Assembly (NCBI GenBank): GCA_003140895.1
Contig: PLLH01000043.1
Location: 1 to 57,263, forward strand
Length of the DNA: 57,263 bases
DNA from: Elusimicrobiota bacterium
Lineage (GTDB): Bacteria > Elusimicrobiota > Elusimicrobia > F11
Direction: 5' to 3'
Shown here in pieces: positions 1 to 8,543 of the stretch; the stretch's first letter is position 1; each line of letters opens with the position of its first letter. The notes under the pieces are model-generated. The model was given only the letters and a program-made list of their open reading frames with translations, searched no databases and was not told the DNA's origin. A program made the position numbers and the translations under genes.

Positions 1-2
1 TG

Positions 3-1130
3 GAAGCGGGCCGCCTCAAAGGGGAATCCAAAAAATTGATTGTGACCGGCTGCATGGTTCAGCATCATGGAAAAGAAATGCTGGCGGAGCTGCCGGAAGC
101 GGATATTTTGTTGGGAACCGGCCAATTGGGCCAAATCCCGGATCTCCTTCAAAAAGAATTTCCCCGATTCCTCGATCGCCGGGACCCCGGCGGATTTTTT
201 GATCCGGACGCGCCCCGGCATCTTTCGACGAGCGGCCCGACGGCCACGTTGCGTCTGTCGGAAGGCTGCGGCCATCCCTGTTCCTTTTGCGTGATCCCGA
301 AACTTCGAGGCGGCCTTCAGAGCCGGCCGGAAGAACACATCCTGGACGAAGCGAAGACCCTCATTCAAAACGGCGTTCAGGAATTGATGTTGATCGGGCA
401 AGACACGGGAGATTGGGGACGCGACAAAGGAAGCGGAACACGGCTCCCCGCTCTCCTTCGGAAATTAGGGGCGTTGAACGGGATCCGTTGGATCCGCCTT
501 ATGTACATGCATCCCGTCTCGTTTAACGCCGATCTCCTGTCTGTGTTAGCGGAATCGCCGTCCCTCTTCCCGTATCTGGACATGCCTCTCCAGCACATCG
601 ACGACGGAATCCTTAAAAACATGAATCGCAACATAGGCGAAGACGAGACGCGGCGCCTGCTCGACACCGTCCACGAAAAGCTCCCCCACATTAGCTTGAG
701 GACCACCTTTATCGTCGGCTTCCCCGGCGAAACGGGAAAAGAATTCGCTAAATTAAACGCTTACGTTAAAGAGGGGCACTTCGATACCATGGGGGCGTTC
801 GCTTATTCAGCGGAAGAAGGAACACCGGCGGCGCTTCTTCCCAACCAAATCCCGGACCACGTCAAAATAGAACGGCACGCCGCCCTCATTGAAAGCCAAT
901 TCGATGTTTTTCAGAGGAAAGCGAAGGCGAGAGTGGGAAGAACGGAACAGGTTGTCCTGGAAGAACAGGAAGATGGATTTTTGTATGGACGGACGTCCCG
1001 CGAAGCGCCTGAGATTGACGCCGTCGTCCGCCTCTCGGACAAGAAATGTAAACCGGGTCAGTTTGTGGAAGCCACCTTGACCGGCGTGGACGGCTACGAA
1101 TTGACCGCGGACCTCAAAGCGTCCCTTTAA
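3..1130 (+). CDS. rimO: Ribosomal protein S12 methylthiotransferase RimO (5' end cut by window)
   Basis: Radical-SAM enzyme that adds a methylthio group to the conserved aspartate of ribosomal protein S12. The frame is open from base 3, so the first part of the N-terminal UPF0004 cluster domain lies outside the window; its Cys in VTGCMVQ is visible. The radical SAM motif CxxxCxxC is seen in SEGCGHPCSFC, followed by a RimO-like block including IPKLRG, SRP and IGQDTGDWG. The last roughly 65 residues form a TRAM domain. RimO is preferred over MiaB because of the SEGC..PCSFCVIP..RG pattern and the SRP motif. A short hairpin (1143-1162) follows the stop, without a clear T-run. Confidence 0.93.
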   Translation, partial: EAGRLKGESKKLIVTGCMVQHHGKEMLAELPEADILLGTGQLGQIPDLLQKEFPRFLDRRDPGGFFDPDAPRHLSTSGPTATLRLSEGCGHPCSFCVIPKLRGGLQSRPEEHILDEAKTLIQNGVQELMLIGQDTGDWGRDKGSGTRLPALLRKLGALNGIRWIRLMYMHPVSFNADLLSVLAESPSLFPYLDMPLQHIDDGILKNMNRNIGEDETRRLLDTVHEKLPHISLRTTFIVGFPGETGKEFAKLNAYVKEGHFDTMGAFAYSAEEGTPAALLPNQIPDHVKIERHAALIESQFDVFQRKAKARVGRTEQVVLEEQEDGFLYGRTSREAPEIDAVVRLSDKKCKPGQFVEATLTGVDGYELTADLKASL

Positions 1131-1217
1131 AAATCTTCGCCCTGGCCCGAGGGATGGGGCCATTCTGACCTACAGCTGCCCCCTCTCCCTCGTATCTCAT
1201 TCCCCCTTTCTGTTTAA

Positions 1218-1823
1218 TTAATACGCTTTTATATTCCCTTTGTTGATTGTCGTTGGAGTCCAAGGGACCGCCGGCTTGCTTGGCGGTAACGGCGCTGGAG
1301 ATGGCGATGGTTTAAAGATCTGAGTGCAGCAGCATTGTCCGTCTCCTTCAATATCTTTAACCCATTGAATCGTCCACTGCTCGGTGGTCAACCCTCCCCC
1401 CTTCGGCTTATGAACCGTCACCCAGACTTTCGCTGCGTCCGGATGAGGAGTGATAACCTGATGCCATTCACCGCTGTATCTTGTCGAATTCGAATTTGGA
1501 GACAGCTCTTTTTGACATGTCGTGCTGGGAACACCCTTGCAAGCAGTTGCCTTTTGACCCAGAGCCACATTGACCAACCTCGCGTTTTCCGCTCCCCGGG
1601 AATTCAATTGTTGTTGTAGCTTGTAGGCTGCCTCATGATCCATTTTAGCTGGAACGTTTGGAATCAAGGTTTTTTCGGTGTGAAAACGTCCCGCCGCTAC
1701 TGAACCATAGCACCGGATCGCATCATCGACAGTCGGTGGTTTTTTGACCCCACTCGCCAAGGCCACATATGCGGTGAGCGTAGCCATGATGGCAAGATAA
1801 ACTGACATTTTGAAGTATTTCAT
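1218..1823 (-). CDS. Secreted hypothetical protein
   Basis: Not recognised. The 201-residue product starts with a short basic n-region and a hydrophobic stretch (about residues 5-24, ending ALASG), so it is probably exported. The mature part has Cys residues, including a CCC triplet near residue 165, and a proline-rich tail (SPSPAPLPPSKP). It stands alone between the convergent rimO and the divergent HlyIII gene. I see no enzymatic motif. The signal peptide and the absence of a longer ORF on the other strand support it being a real gene. Confidence 0.6.
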   Translation of the reverse strand: MKYFKMSVYLAIMATLTAYVALASGVKKPPTVDDAIRCYGSVAAGRFHTEKTLIPNVPAKMDHEAAYKLQQQLNSRGAENARLVNVALGQKATACKGVPSTTCQKELSPNSNSTRYSGEWHQVITPHPDAAKVWVTVHKPKGGGLTTEQWTIQWVKDIEGDGQCCCTQIFKPSPSPAPLPPSKPAVPWTPTTINKGNIKAY

Positions 1824-2039
1824 ACACAGTCCTCCATTCTAAGGCACCCTTCTGTTAGGTAAACGAAGTGTAACGAGGGCGCATTAATTTCTCCTTAAGA
1901 TCTTATTAAAAAACGACGAAGATTCAAGTTTTCCGACGAGCCGAGCGCGGGGCGGAGCTAAAACACCCTGATTTTTCGGGGTGATTCAAAAACGATGAAA
2001 TCGGGAGGAAAAGTTGTTGCTGAATCAGGGGTTTCTAAA

Positions 2040-2061
2040 ATGGAGAGATTTTTTTCTCCAT
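2040..2061 (+). other. Hairpin upstream of the HlyIII gene
   Basis: Perfect 7-bp inverted repeat ATGGAGA / TCTCCAT around a T-rich 8-base loop (GATTTTTT), 35 bases before the HlyIII start. It lies in the spacer shared by two divergent genes. It could be a protein-binding dyad or a leader hairpin; a terminator role is less likely because the T-run sits in the loop. Confidence 0.4.
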
Positions 2062-2095
2062 AGCGATCGGCCCCGTTTTTTTATATGAACCCGTT

Positions 2096-2749
2096 ATGGA
2101 AATCGGCCCCAACATTCAATCTCCCCGGGAGGAGGCGGTCAACTCCCTCCTTCATCTGGCCGGGTTCGTCTTCAGTCTGGCGGCGGTGACGGCGCTGGTC
2201 GCGTTGGCGAGCTTGAACGGAACGACCCGGCATATCGTGAGTTGCAGCATCTACGGCGGAACTCTTCTGGTTCTTTATCTCTCATCCACCCTGTATCATT
2301 CCCTTCCTTGGGGAACCGCCAAAAAACTGTTTCGATATTTTGATCACAGTTCCATCTTCCTGTTGATCGCGGGCACCTACACGCCCTTCACGCTCGTGAC
2401 TCTGCGGGGCGAATGGGGATGGTCCCTGTTCGGAGCCATTTGGGGAATGGCCGTTATTGGGATTCTAATGAGGGTCTTCATAGAGAAACAGCATCCGTTG
2501 GTTTCAACGATCTACTTTCTCCTCATGGGCTGGCTGATTGTGATCGCGATCAAACCGCTCGTCGCGGCGATGCCTCTGGGCGGGTTCGAATGGCTAGCGG
2601 CGGGCGGGCTTTTCTACACGGCGGGGGTGATTTTCTACGGGCTGGACCGCTTCCGTTATTTTCACGCGGTGTGGCATCTCTTTGTTATGGCCGGAAGCGC
2701 GTGCCACTTTTTCTCCATCTTCCTATACGTGTTGCCGCGTCCGCAGTGA
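2096..2749 (+). CDS. Hemolysin III / PAQR family membrane protein
   Basis: Seven-pass inner-membrane protein of the HlyIII (YqfA/PAQR) family. Family landmarks are visible: an N-terminal NSLLHLAG block, the segment STLYHS with the conserved His, FDHSSIFLLIAGTYTPF with Asp and His, and a C-terminal H-x-x-H pair (YFHAVWHLFVMAG) thought to form a metal site. The length of 217 residues is normal. There is no convincing ribosome-binding site before the ATG at 2096, so the exact start or mode of initiation is uncertain. The cellular role of bacterial HlyIII proteins is not settled; receptor-like or hydrolase activity has been proposed. Confidence 0.9.
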   Translation: MEIGPNIQSPREEAVNSLLHLAGFVFSLAAVTALVALASLNGTTRHIVSCSIYGGTLLVLYLSSTLYHSLPWGTAKKLFRYFDHSSIFLLIAGTYTPFTLVTLRGEWGWSLFGAIWGMAVIGILMRVFIEKQHPLVSTIYFLLMGWLIVIAIKPLVAAMPLGGFEWLAAGGLFYTAGVIFYGLDRFRYFHAVWHLFVMAGSACHFFSIFLYVLPRPQ

Positions 2750-2761
2750 GTAAAAGTATCC

Positions 2762-2977
2762 TTACTTTTTGAGTGTTTGGATGTGCTTGTCGTTGCAGGG
2801 GGAAAGCGTTGATTTTTCTACCCGATAATCCCCGCGCGCAGCGCAGCTGGAGCAAAGATAATACGTATTGCATCCCAAGAGGGTGCCCGCCACGCCAAAC
2901 GTCGACGCGTGACAAAGATCTCTGGGTTTCCCGCAAAGAGTACAGACGGTTTCATCGGTTTTTTCCAAGATTCTCAT
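2762..2977 (-). CDS. Small zinc-ribbon-like hypothetical protein
   Basis: Not recognised as a named family. The 71-residue product has two CxxC knuckles (CTLCG near residue 12 and CSSC near residue 42) plus extra Cys at 22, 36 and 61, a pattern typical of small zinc-ribbon proteins. It ends just after the HlyIII gene on the opposite strand. An AAAGGG sequence precedes the ATG, but with very short spacing. The antiparallel ORF over the same bases lacks any such motif, which favours this strand. Confidence 0.5.
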   Translation of the reverse strand: MRILEKTDETVCTLCGKPRDLCHASTFGVAGTLLGCNTYYLCSSCAARGDYRVEKSTLSPCNDKHIQTLKK

Positions 2978-3148
2978 ATCCCTTTATTCGAGCGAACCAT
3001 GCGTCATTTTGTTCTTTTGAACACAAATCCTTCGTTGAACCAAAAACAGAACTCCATGAAAGGATTGAAGAGAACCATTCATGGAGCCCCATTCGTCACG
3101 TCTTCGAGTTTCGTCCGAAGATTCGTGAACGTTTTTTATTAATACGGT

Positions 3149-3184
3149 CTATTTCTTCTTTTTTTTCTTTTTCTTGGGTGCCAT
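3149..3184 (-). CDS. Candidate 11-residue lysine-tract micro-ORF
   Basis: A very short ORF reads MAPKKKKKKKK and stops at TAG (11 residues, eight consecutive Lys with mixed AAA/AAG codons). It begins 13 bases after the stop of the upstream 89-residue protein on the same strand. It has one of the best Shine-Dalgarno sequences in the region: AAAGGAG, 6 bases before the ATG. It could be a translated leader, a tiny nucleic-acid-binding peptide, or chance; no T-run hairpin follows. Too short for homology-based recognition. Confidence 0.4.
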   Translation of the reverse strand: MAPKKKKKKKK

Positions 3185-3197
3185 AGCGTCTCCTTTC

Positions 3198-3467
3198 TCA
3201 ACGGCCTTTAAAAATACGGTGGTATTGCGAATCGTCGTAATAAGACTGCATCGCCTCTTTTAAGAGACCTTTGGGTTGTTTGACGGAGTCTATAAGTTCT
3301 CGGAAGGTCAGTCCGCCTTTCGCGTAACTGGTGTAATCCCTGCAAAACAGTTTGTAGTTTTTTTCGTCGATATTCTTGTCTTTGAGTCCGCTAAGGCAGA
3401 GCGTTAAAAGCTTTTTATCTTTCGTCATTGTTCGACGATACCACTTCTGAAAGGCGTACGGAAACAT
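3198..3467 (-). CDS. Small hypothetical protein
   Basis: Not recognised. It is an 89-residue, Lys/Tyr-rich, soluble-looking product. An internal Met at residue 14 (MTKDKKLL) is an alternative start; neither start has a clear ribosome-binding site. The composition is ordinary for a cytoplasmic protein and no signal peptide or membrane segment is visible. It is followed within 13 bases by the Lys-tract micro-ORF, so the two may be co-transcribed. Confidence 0.5.
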   Translation of the reverse strand: MFPYAFQKWYRRTMTKDKKLLTLCLSGLKDKNIDEKNYKLFCRDYTSYAKGGLTFRELIDSVKQPKGLLKEAMQSYYDDSQYHRIFKGR

Positions 3468-3545
3468 TATTTGGTTTCAATTTTAAAAATTCGCGTCTTT
3501 TCTCAATGAGACGTTCCTTCCGGCCAAAAAAATTATCGTTTCCCT

Positions 3546-4232
3546 CTAGAGCAATCCATTTTCCAGAAAACTGAAGTACCCCTGCTGACCGACGATGATG
3601 TGATCGAGGAGGCGGATCTCCAGCAGGCGGACGGCGTCTTTAATGGAGCGCGTCAGAGATTTATCTTCATCCGAAGGATCGGTGTAGCCGCTCGGGTGAT
3701 TGTGAACGATGATGAGTCCCGCCGCATGCCGGGCCAACGCTTTCTCCACAATCCGACGAGGATACACGGCCACCTGATCAATCGTCCCTTCGTTTATTAT
3801 TTCGTGGCCGATCATTTCATTCTGCGTGTTGAGGAAGAGAGTCATAAAGGCTTCGTGAGAAAGCCCGGCCAGTTTCATGCGAGAAAAATGTACCACCCGG
3901 TCGGGCGAGGTCAGCAAATTTCTTTTTTCCAGGTGGCCGGCCAGATAAAGCCCGCAGACGTCTTTGACCAGTTTGATATGAGTGGCTGAAACCAGCCCGA
4001 CGTCTTCAATGGTTTGGAGTTCTTCGGGCGCCGCGTCCAGAACGCCGGACAAGCTCCCAAATCGAGCGATCAAATTTTTGGCGATGGGCTTCACGTCTTT
4101 CCGAGGAATGGAATAGGTTAACAGCAATTCCAATACCTCATAGTCATGCATCCCGTCGCTCCGCGCTCGCACAAACCGCTCGCGAAGCCGCTGCCGATGG
4201 CCTTCATTGCCGTTTGTTTCGTTGGGTTGGAT
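3546..4232 (-). CDS. radC: RadC-family JAB-domain protein with an unusual start
   Basis: RadC/YsxA family protein: N-terminal helix-hairpin-helix region (DYEVLELLL, then SLSGVLDA..E..L..I..VG) and a C-terminal JAB/MPN-like metal domain with HNHPSG and a downstream PSDED. No nuclease or peptidase activity is firmly established for the family. The first ordinary start codon (GTG at 4172) would remove the family-typical GHRQRLRERF segment. That segment is encoded in frame just upstream, with no ATG, GTG or TTG before the stop at 4310. A good Shine-Dalgarno sequence (AAAAGGGAG, 4247-4239) sits 6 bases before an in-frame ATC at 4232; an ATT lies at 4238. I therefore give 4232 as the probable start, with low confidence in that codon. 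Confidence 0.85.
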   Translation of the reverse strand: MQPNETNGNEGHRQRLRERFVRARSDGMHDYEVLELLLTYSIPRKDVKPIAKNLIARFGSLSGVLDAAPEELQTIEDVGLVSATHIKLVKDVCGLYLAGHLEKRNLLTSPDRVVHFSRMKLAGLSHEAFMTLFLNTQNEMIGHEIINEGTIDQVAVYPRRIVEKALARHAAGLIIVHNHPSGYTDPSDEDKSLTRSIKDAVRLLEIRLLDHIIVGQQGYFSFLENGLL

Positions 4233-4443
4233 AGAAATCTCCCTTTTGGAAGGGGAAAATAAGCGGAGGGGGGCGCCCTCCGAAGCTCGAAGAGCGGTGG
4301 AGGGATCTTACCAAATCGTCGACGCGAAAAAGAGGCGACAAAGCGCAAGAGGCCTCGTTAAGACCCTGCCCGGATCCTCTTAGGTTTCGTAATATCTCTC
4401 AATAAGTGATAGGGTCAATCATTCGAACTAAAAGGAATTTATC

Positions 4444-4878
4444 ATGGCTTTCAAAAAACGTCGGCCTCATAAACGCGTTAATAAAAATGAAGTGCGTCTC
4501 ATGGAGCGGGCCGCCCAAGAACGGCAGGTGATGAGCGTCGGAAGTCTCTTGACGCGCTTCCCCTCGGTGAGCCGCTTGGATATTCAAATGGACTTCGTGA
4601 GTCATCACGGGCATCTGCTCGGTTCGGAGCATCGAACCTTTGAAGCGAACGATTTGCTCAATTTTTTCGCTGACTGCCCGGGCCGCTGCGGAAACGGCCG
4701 GATGGACGTGGAGGCGGCGGTGAAACAAATGATCAACAACCAACAAACTTCCAGAGACACCAACGGAACGTGCAAGGAAACTCTTTTCGCCGGATCGAGT
4801 GAAACCTGCGACTGCGAGCTTCGGTGCAAAATCACCGCTCAATACGCGCCTGTCACCGCGGAGGAAGCGAAAGAGTAA
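4444..4878 (+). CDS. Cys-containing conserved-looking hypothetical protein
   Basis: Not recognised. The 144-residue product begins with a basic stretch (MAFKKRRPHKRVNKNE) and has six Cys in the C-terminal half, including CPGRCG and CDCELRC, suggesting a metal site. The Shine-Dalgarno sequence AAAGGA is well spaced before the ATG. A 147-residue ORF overlaps on the other strand, but it lacks a ribosome-binding site and has a shadow-like composition, so this strand is preferred. The gene converges with the RNase R gene 25 bases downstream. Confidence 0.65.
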   Translation: MAFKKRRPHKRVNKNEVRLMERAAQERQVMSVGSLLTRFPSVSRLDIQMDFVSHHGHLLGSEHRTFEANDLLNFFADCPGRCGNGRMDVEAAVKQMINNQQTSRDTNGTCKETLFAGSSETCDCELRCKITAQYAPVTAEEAKE

Positions 4879-4903
4879 AGGGCCCGCGTTCGCGACAGGG
4901 CCC

Positions 4904-6991
4904 TTATCCGGGCCGCCGTCGCCCGCCTTTCTGACCGGCGCGGGAATGATGTTTCCGGTGAGGATGGGGCGTTTGATGGGGATGAGGCGGCCGCGGGGCC
5001 GGCTTCTCGCTCACGAGTTCAAGATCCAACTGGTGTTTGAGGATGTTGACCCCCGCCAACCGAATCTTTACTTTCTGACCCGTGGCAAACACGCGGCCGG
5101 TGCGCCGGCCTAGAAGCGTCATGCGCGCTTCGTTGAAAATAAAATAATCATGGCCGAGGTTCGTCACGCGAACCAACCCTTCGACAAAAAATTCATCCAG
5201 CTGAACAAAAAATCCGAAGTTCGTGACCGATGAGATCACTCCGCTGAAGTCTTCCCCCACATGAGGCTCCATGAGCCGCGCTTTTTGAATATCCAGAAAT
5301 TCACGTTCGGCCTCGGTCGCAACACGTTCGCGCTTGGAGGCGTGCTCGCAGATTTCCGGCAAGGTTCTCGACCAGTGCTCCGGGCGTTCCTGGTCCCGCA
5401 GGCGTTCCTTGAGAAGCCGGTGAACGATCAGATCCGGATAGCGGCGAATGGGAGAGGTGAAATGCGTGTAGCACCGGGAGGCCAGCCCGTAATGGCCCTT
5501 GTTAACCGGAGAATAGACCGCCTGTTTCAAACTTCGCAAGACCATGAGATGCACCAGCGGCTGAAGCGGCGTCCCTTCGCTCCTTGATAGAACGGCGCTC
5601 AAGGCCGACGGATGGGAGAGATCGCCGCCCCGCGGAAGGCTTAACCCAACCCCTTCCAACGACTTTTTTAATTTTTCCATGCGGACCGGGTCGGGAGATT
5701 CATGGACGCGATAGAGAAACGGCTGCAGTTGCATGTGCCGGGCCACCGTCTCGTTGGCGAGCACCATAAAGTCTTCAATCAGCCGGTGGGATTCAAGACG
5801 GGCGCGGCGGCGGATGTCGATGGGGCGCCCCGTCAAATCCGTGATGACAGAGGGTTCCGGAAAATCAAAATCGAGCGACCCCCGGCCGAAACGCTTTTCT
5901 CTTAAGAGCCGCGCGAGGCGGCCCATTTCCTTCACATCCGACGCGATCAAAGAATCCAACCCCGGCAGACTTCCGCCGGTCAAAATGGTTTCCACCTCTT
6001 CATAGGTGAACCGCCGGGCGCTTCGAATGGCGCTCTCCACCACCTGTTCACCTCTCACCCGTCCGTCCCGGTCTATGTCCATCATGCACGTGAGCGTGAG
6101 CCGGATCACGTCGGGGCGCAGGCTGCAGAGGCCGTCCGAGAGAGGAAAGGGGAGCATCGGCAAAACGCTTCCGGTGAAATACACGCTTGTTCCCCGGCGG
6201 CGCGCCTCCTGATCTAAAACGGACCCCTCCCGCACGTAATGCGACACATCGGCGATATGCACAGAGAGCCGCCACCCGTCGGCCAACGTCTCGAGAGACA
6301 CGGCATCGTCAAAATCTTTGGCGTCGGCGCCGTCAATCGTAAAAATCCGCTGATCAAAAAAGCGCGTTCGAGACGGCGACCGCCACGCCTCCTCCGGCAC
6401 GTCCCTCCCGAACGCCGCGGCTTCTTGTTCCACCTCGGGAGAAAATTTCTGTGGAAGCTCATATTGGCGGATCACGGCGGCGAGGGCGACCCCGGGGTCC
6501 TCGCGCGTCCCCAGGACTTCGGTGAGGTCTCCCGCGGCCGGCGCCTCTAGCGTCGGCCAGCGCGTGATTCGGACCACGGCCAGGTCTCCCGCCTTGGGAG
6601 ACAACCCGTTCATCTCCAAAATGTGAACCGGGCCTTCATCGGCCTCCGTCATGAGAACCGCGTTCGGGCCCACCCGTTTAAAGGTTCCGACCACGGTCTG
6701 GTGGGCGCGGCTTAAGACCTCCACGATGTTGCCCGAACGCCGGGCTTCCGACGGCGCGGAGGTAACACGGGCCTTGACCCGGTCTTCTCCCATGGCCAAT
6801 CGAAGGCTGGGCCCCTGGATCAGAACGTCACCGACAAGCGGATCCGCCGACAGGACAAAACCAAACTTCCCTTTGTTTTGGAAAACGCCTTCCACAAATA
6901 ACGACGGCCCGGAGTGATGAGGCGGATGTTTGGAATGTAAAATTTTTTTCTTTTTAAATGATTTGAAAGGCCGGTGGCCGGAATGAGTCAT
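4904..6991 (-). CDS. rnr: Ribonuclease R
   Basis: 3'-5' exoribonuclease of the RNase II/R (RNB) family that degrades structured RNA. After a basic N-terminus come cold-shock-like OB domains (residues about 28-180), then the RNB catalytic core with the metal-binding Asp cluster in IDGADAKDFDDAV, and a C-terminal S1 domain (GVISSVTNFGFFVQL). A Pro/His/Arg-rich basic tail follows, as often seen in RNase R. About 695 residues is normal. An in-frame GTG two codons upstream of the ATG at 6991 is an alternative start; no strong ribosome-binding site decides it. The GGDEF gene upstream ends 42 bases away on the same strand. Confidence 0.95.
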   Translation of the reverse strand: MTHSGHRPFKSFKKKKILHSKHPPHHSGPSLFVEGVFQNKGKFGFVLSADPLVGDVLIQGPSLRLAMGEDRVKARVTSAPSEARRSGNIVEVLSRAHQTVVGTFKRVGPNAVLMTEADEGPVHILEMNGLSPKAGDLAVVRITRWPTLEAPAAGDLTEVLGTREDPGVALAAVIRQYELPQKFSPEVEQEAAAFGRDVPEEAWRSPSRTRFFDQRIFTIDGADAKDFDDAVSLETLADGWRLSVHIADVSHYVREGSVLDQEARRRGTSVYFTGSVLPMLPFPLSDGLCSLRPDVIRLTLTCMMDIDRDGRVRGEQVVESAIRSARRFTYEEVETILTGGSLPGLDSLIASDVKEMGRLARLLREKRFGRGSLDFDFPEPSVITDLTGRPIDIRRRARLESHRLIEDFMVLANETVARHMQLQPFLYRVHESPDPVRMEKLKKSLEGVGLSLPRGGDLSHPSALSAVLSRSEGTPLQPLVHLMVLRSLKQAVYSPVNKGHYGLASRCYTHFTSPIRRYPDLIVHRLLKERLRDQERPEHWSRTLPEICEHASKRERVATEAEREFLDIQKARLMEPHVGEDFSGVISSVTNFGFFVQLDEFFVEGLVRVTNLGHDYFIFNEARMTLLGRRTGRVFATGQKVKIRLAGVNILKHQLDLELVSEKPAPRPPHPHQTPHPHRKHHSRAGQKGGRRRPG

Positions 6992-7033
6992 AGGCACATC
7001 ATAACACGGAAAGAGGGGCAGGTCTCTAAGGGA

Positions 7034-8347
7034 TCATTTCGGAACCGGACTTGTTCCCCCGCGTTTCTTATCTCTCTTGTGCTTGTACATGAGGTCGTCC
7101 GCTTCGCGGAGAATGTCTTCGGCGGACCGGTTCTTCTTAAAATCGTGGTGCACCACGCCCACACTCATGGCGAGCCGGTACGACCGTTCTTCCGCTTGAT
7201 TCCACTTGTCGACGCCCTCCGTGAGCCGCTTCTTCACGATATCGATTTGAATTCCGTTTTCTCCGTCCGTCAAAAAGACGACGAATTCGTCTCCGCCCAA
7301 CCGCGCGATGACGTCGGCGTCCCGAAACGTGTTTTTGAGGATGGCCGCCGCTTGGACAAGCGCCTTGTCCCCCTCTTTGTGACCCAGCGTGTCATTGATC
7401 CCCTTAAACCCGTCTAAGTCGATGAAGAGAAGATGAAACCCTTTTTTGTTGGTTCGCCGGACGATCTTGAGTTGAGTCTCAAAGGTCGTGACAAACGACC
7501 GGCGGTTGTGAAGCCCGGTGAGCTCATCCCGGAGCGATAACGACCGGAGTTCCTCCTCCAGTTTGACCCGGTGAGACACGTCGTGGGAATTGAGAACGCA
7601 GACGCGGACGCCGTCGGGGTTTCTCACCACGCGTCCTTTCCCTTCCATGTGCAGCCACTCCGACGCGGCTCCCGTGACGCCGGGCAAGCGAAACCGGAAT
7701 TGAATAAACCCCAACTCCCCCGTTTCAAACGCTTTTTCAAAGGAGTCCAGAAACGGACGCCGGTCGTCTCGGTGCAGGTAGTCAAGCGCGTTTTTATGGA
7801 GGAGATCGATGGGGTCCACCCCCAGAATCCGTTTGGTGGAGGGGCCCGCGAACGTGATGACGCCCCCTTTATCCAACATCAGTATCACGTCGGAGGCGTT
7901 TTCAATCATGAGGCGGAAGCGCTCTTCGCTTTCTCGAATGGCGTTTTGAGCCACGGCGCGCTCGAAGGTGCGAAGGAGAAAGGCCGGGAGCGTTTCTTCG
8001 CTGATTTGATTCTCGAGAATGTAGCGGTGGGCGCCCGCCTGAAGAACTTTAAGCGCCTCCGGCTGGTGGTTGCCCGCCAGAAGTGCGACCACGGGAACAT
8101 GGGGCGCGTGTTTGCGAAGCCGGGATAAATGGGTGAACTCCGGGTCCTCAATGGGATTGATTTCCATGAGGACCATGTCCAGCGTGTCTTCGTCGATTTT
8201 TTGGAAGGCTCTTTTCAGGTTGGGAACCGACACCGTATCAAACATCCGGAGCGCGGATTTACCCAGAAGTATGTTTTCGACTTTGATTGAGAGCGGTTTG
8301 ATCGTCTCAATCAGAACGACGCGAATGCGATGAGATGAACCCGGCAT
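7034..8347 (-). CDS. Pseudo-receiver - PAS - GGDEF diguanylate cyclase
   Basis: Probable c-di-GMP synthase. Residues 1-125 fold like a response-regulator receiver, but the phospho-acceptor Asp is replaced by Glu (VLMEINP, E62) and the acidic pair is missing, so it is a non-phosphorylatable pseudo-receiver. A PAS domain covers about 140-260. The GGDEF domain has an intact active-site motif (351-355) and an RxxD product-inhibition site (RDAD, 342-345) exactly five residues before it. No membrane segment is visible, so it is cytoplasmic. It may be transcribed together with rnr, which lies downstream on the same strand. No clear ribosome-binding site precedes the ATG. Confidence 0.92.
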   Translation of the reverse strand: MPGSSHRIRVVLIETIKPLSIKVENILLGKSALRMFDTVSVPNLKRAFQKIDEDTLDMVLMEINPIEDPEFTHLSRLRKHAPHVPVVALLAGNHQPEALKVLQAGAHRYILENQISEETLPAFLLRTFERAVAQNAIRESEERFRLMIENASDVILMLDKGGVITFAGPSTKRILGVDPIDLLHKNALDYLHRDDRRPFLDSFEKAFETGELGFIQFRFRLPGVTGAASEWLHMEGKGRVVRNPDGVRVCVLNSHDVSHRVKLEEELRSLSLRDELTGLHNRRSFVTTFETQLKIVRRTNKKGFHLLFIDLDGFKGINDTLGHKEGDKALVQAAAILKNTFRDADVIARLGGDEFVVFLTDGENGIQIDIVKKRLTEGVDKWNQAEERSYRLAMSVGVVHHDFKKNRSAEDILREADDLMYKHKRDKKRGGTSPVPK

Positions 8348-8543
8348 ACAGGGACTTTATGGAATCTCAGAAGGAAAGTCCAGATGCGGATTACTCCATA
8401 TGGGCGCGGCGGGCGGCTTTGAGAGATAATCCACAAATGAGGCCTGGCCCCAACCGTTTTCAGGAACTTATTCCCTTGTTGGTTCATTCCATAGAGGTAG
8501 CTAGATGGGACTTACCCATGCGAAAATCATAAAGGAGAAAGGT

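Noticed and set aside
4399-4842. 147-residue minus-strand ORF opposite the Cys-containing hypothetical protein
   Set aside because: The plus-strand gene has a well-spaced Shine-Dalgarno sequence and a Cys-motif pattern; the minus-strand frame has neither.
8335-8532. Possible 65-residue plus-strand gene in the gap before the ABM-like gene
   Set aside because: No ribosome-binding site, no motif, and it overlaps the start of the GGDEF gene on the other strand.
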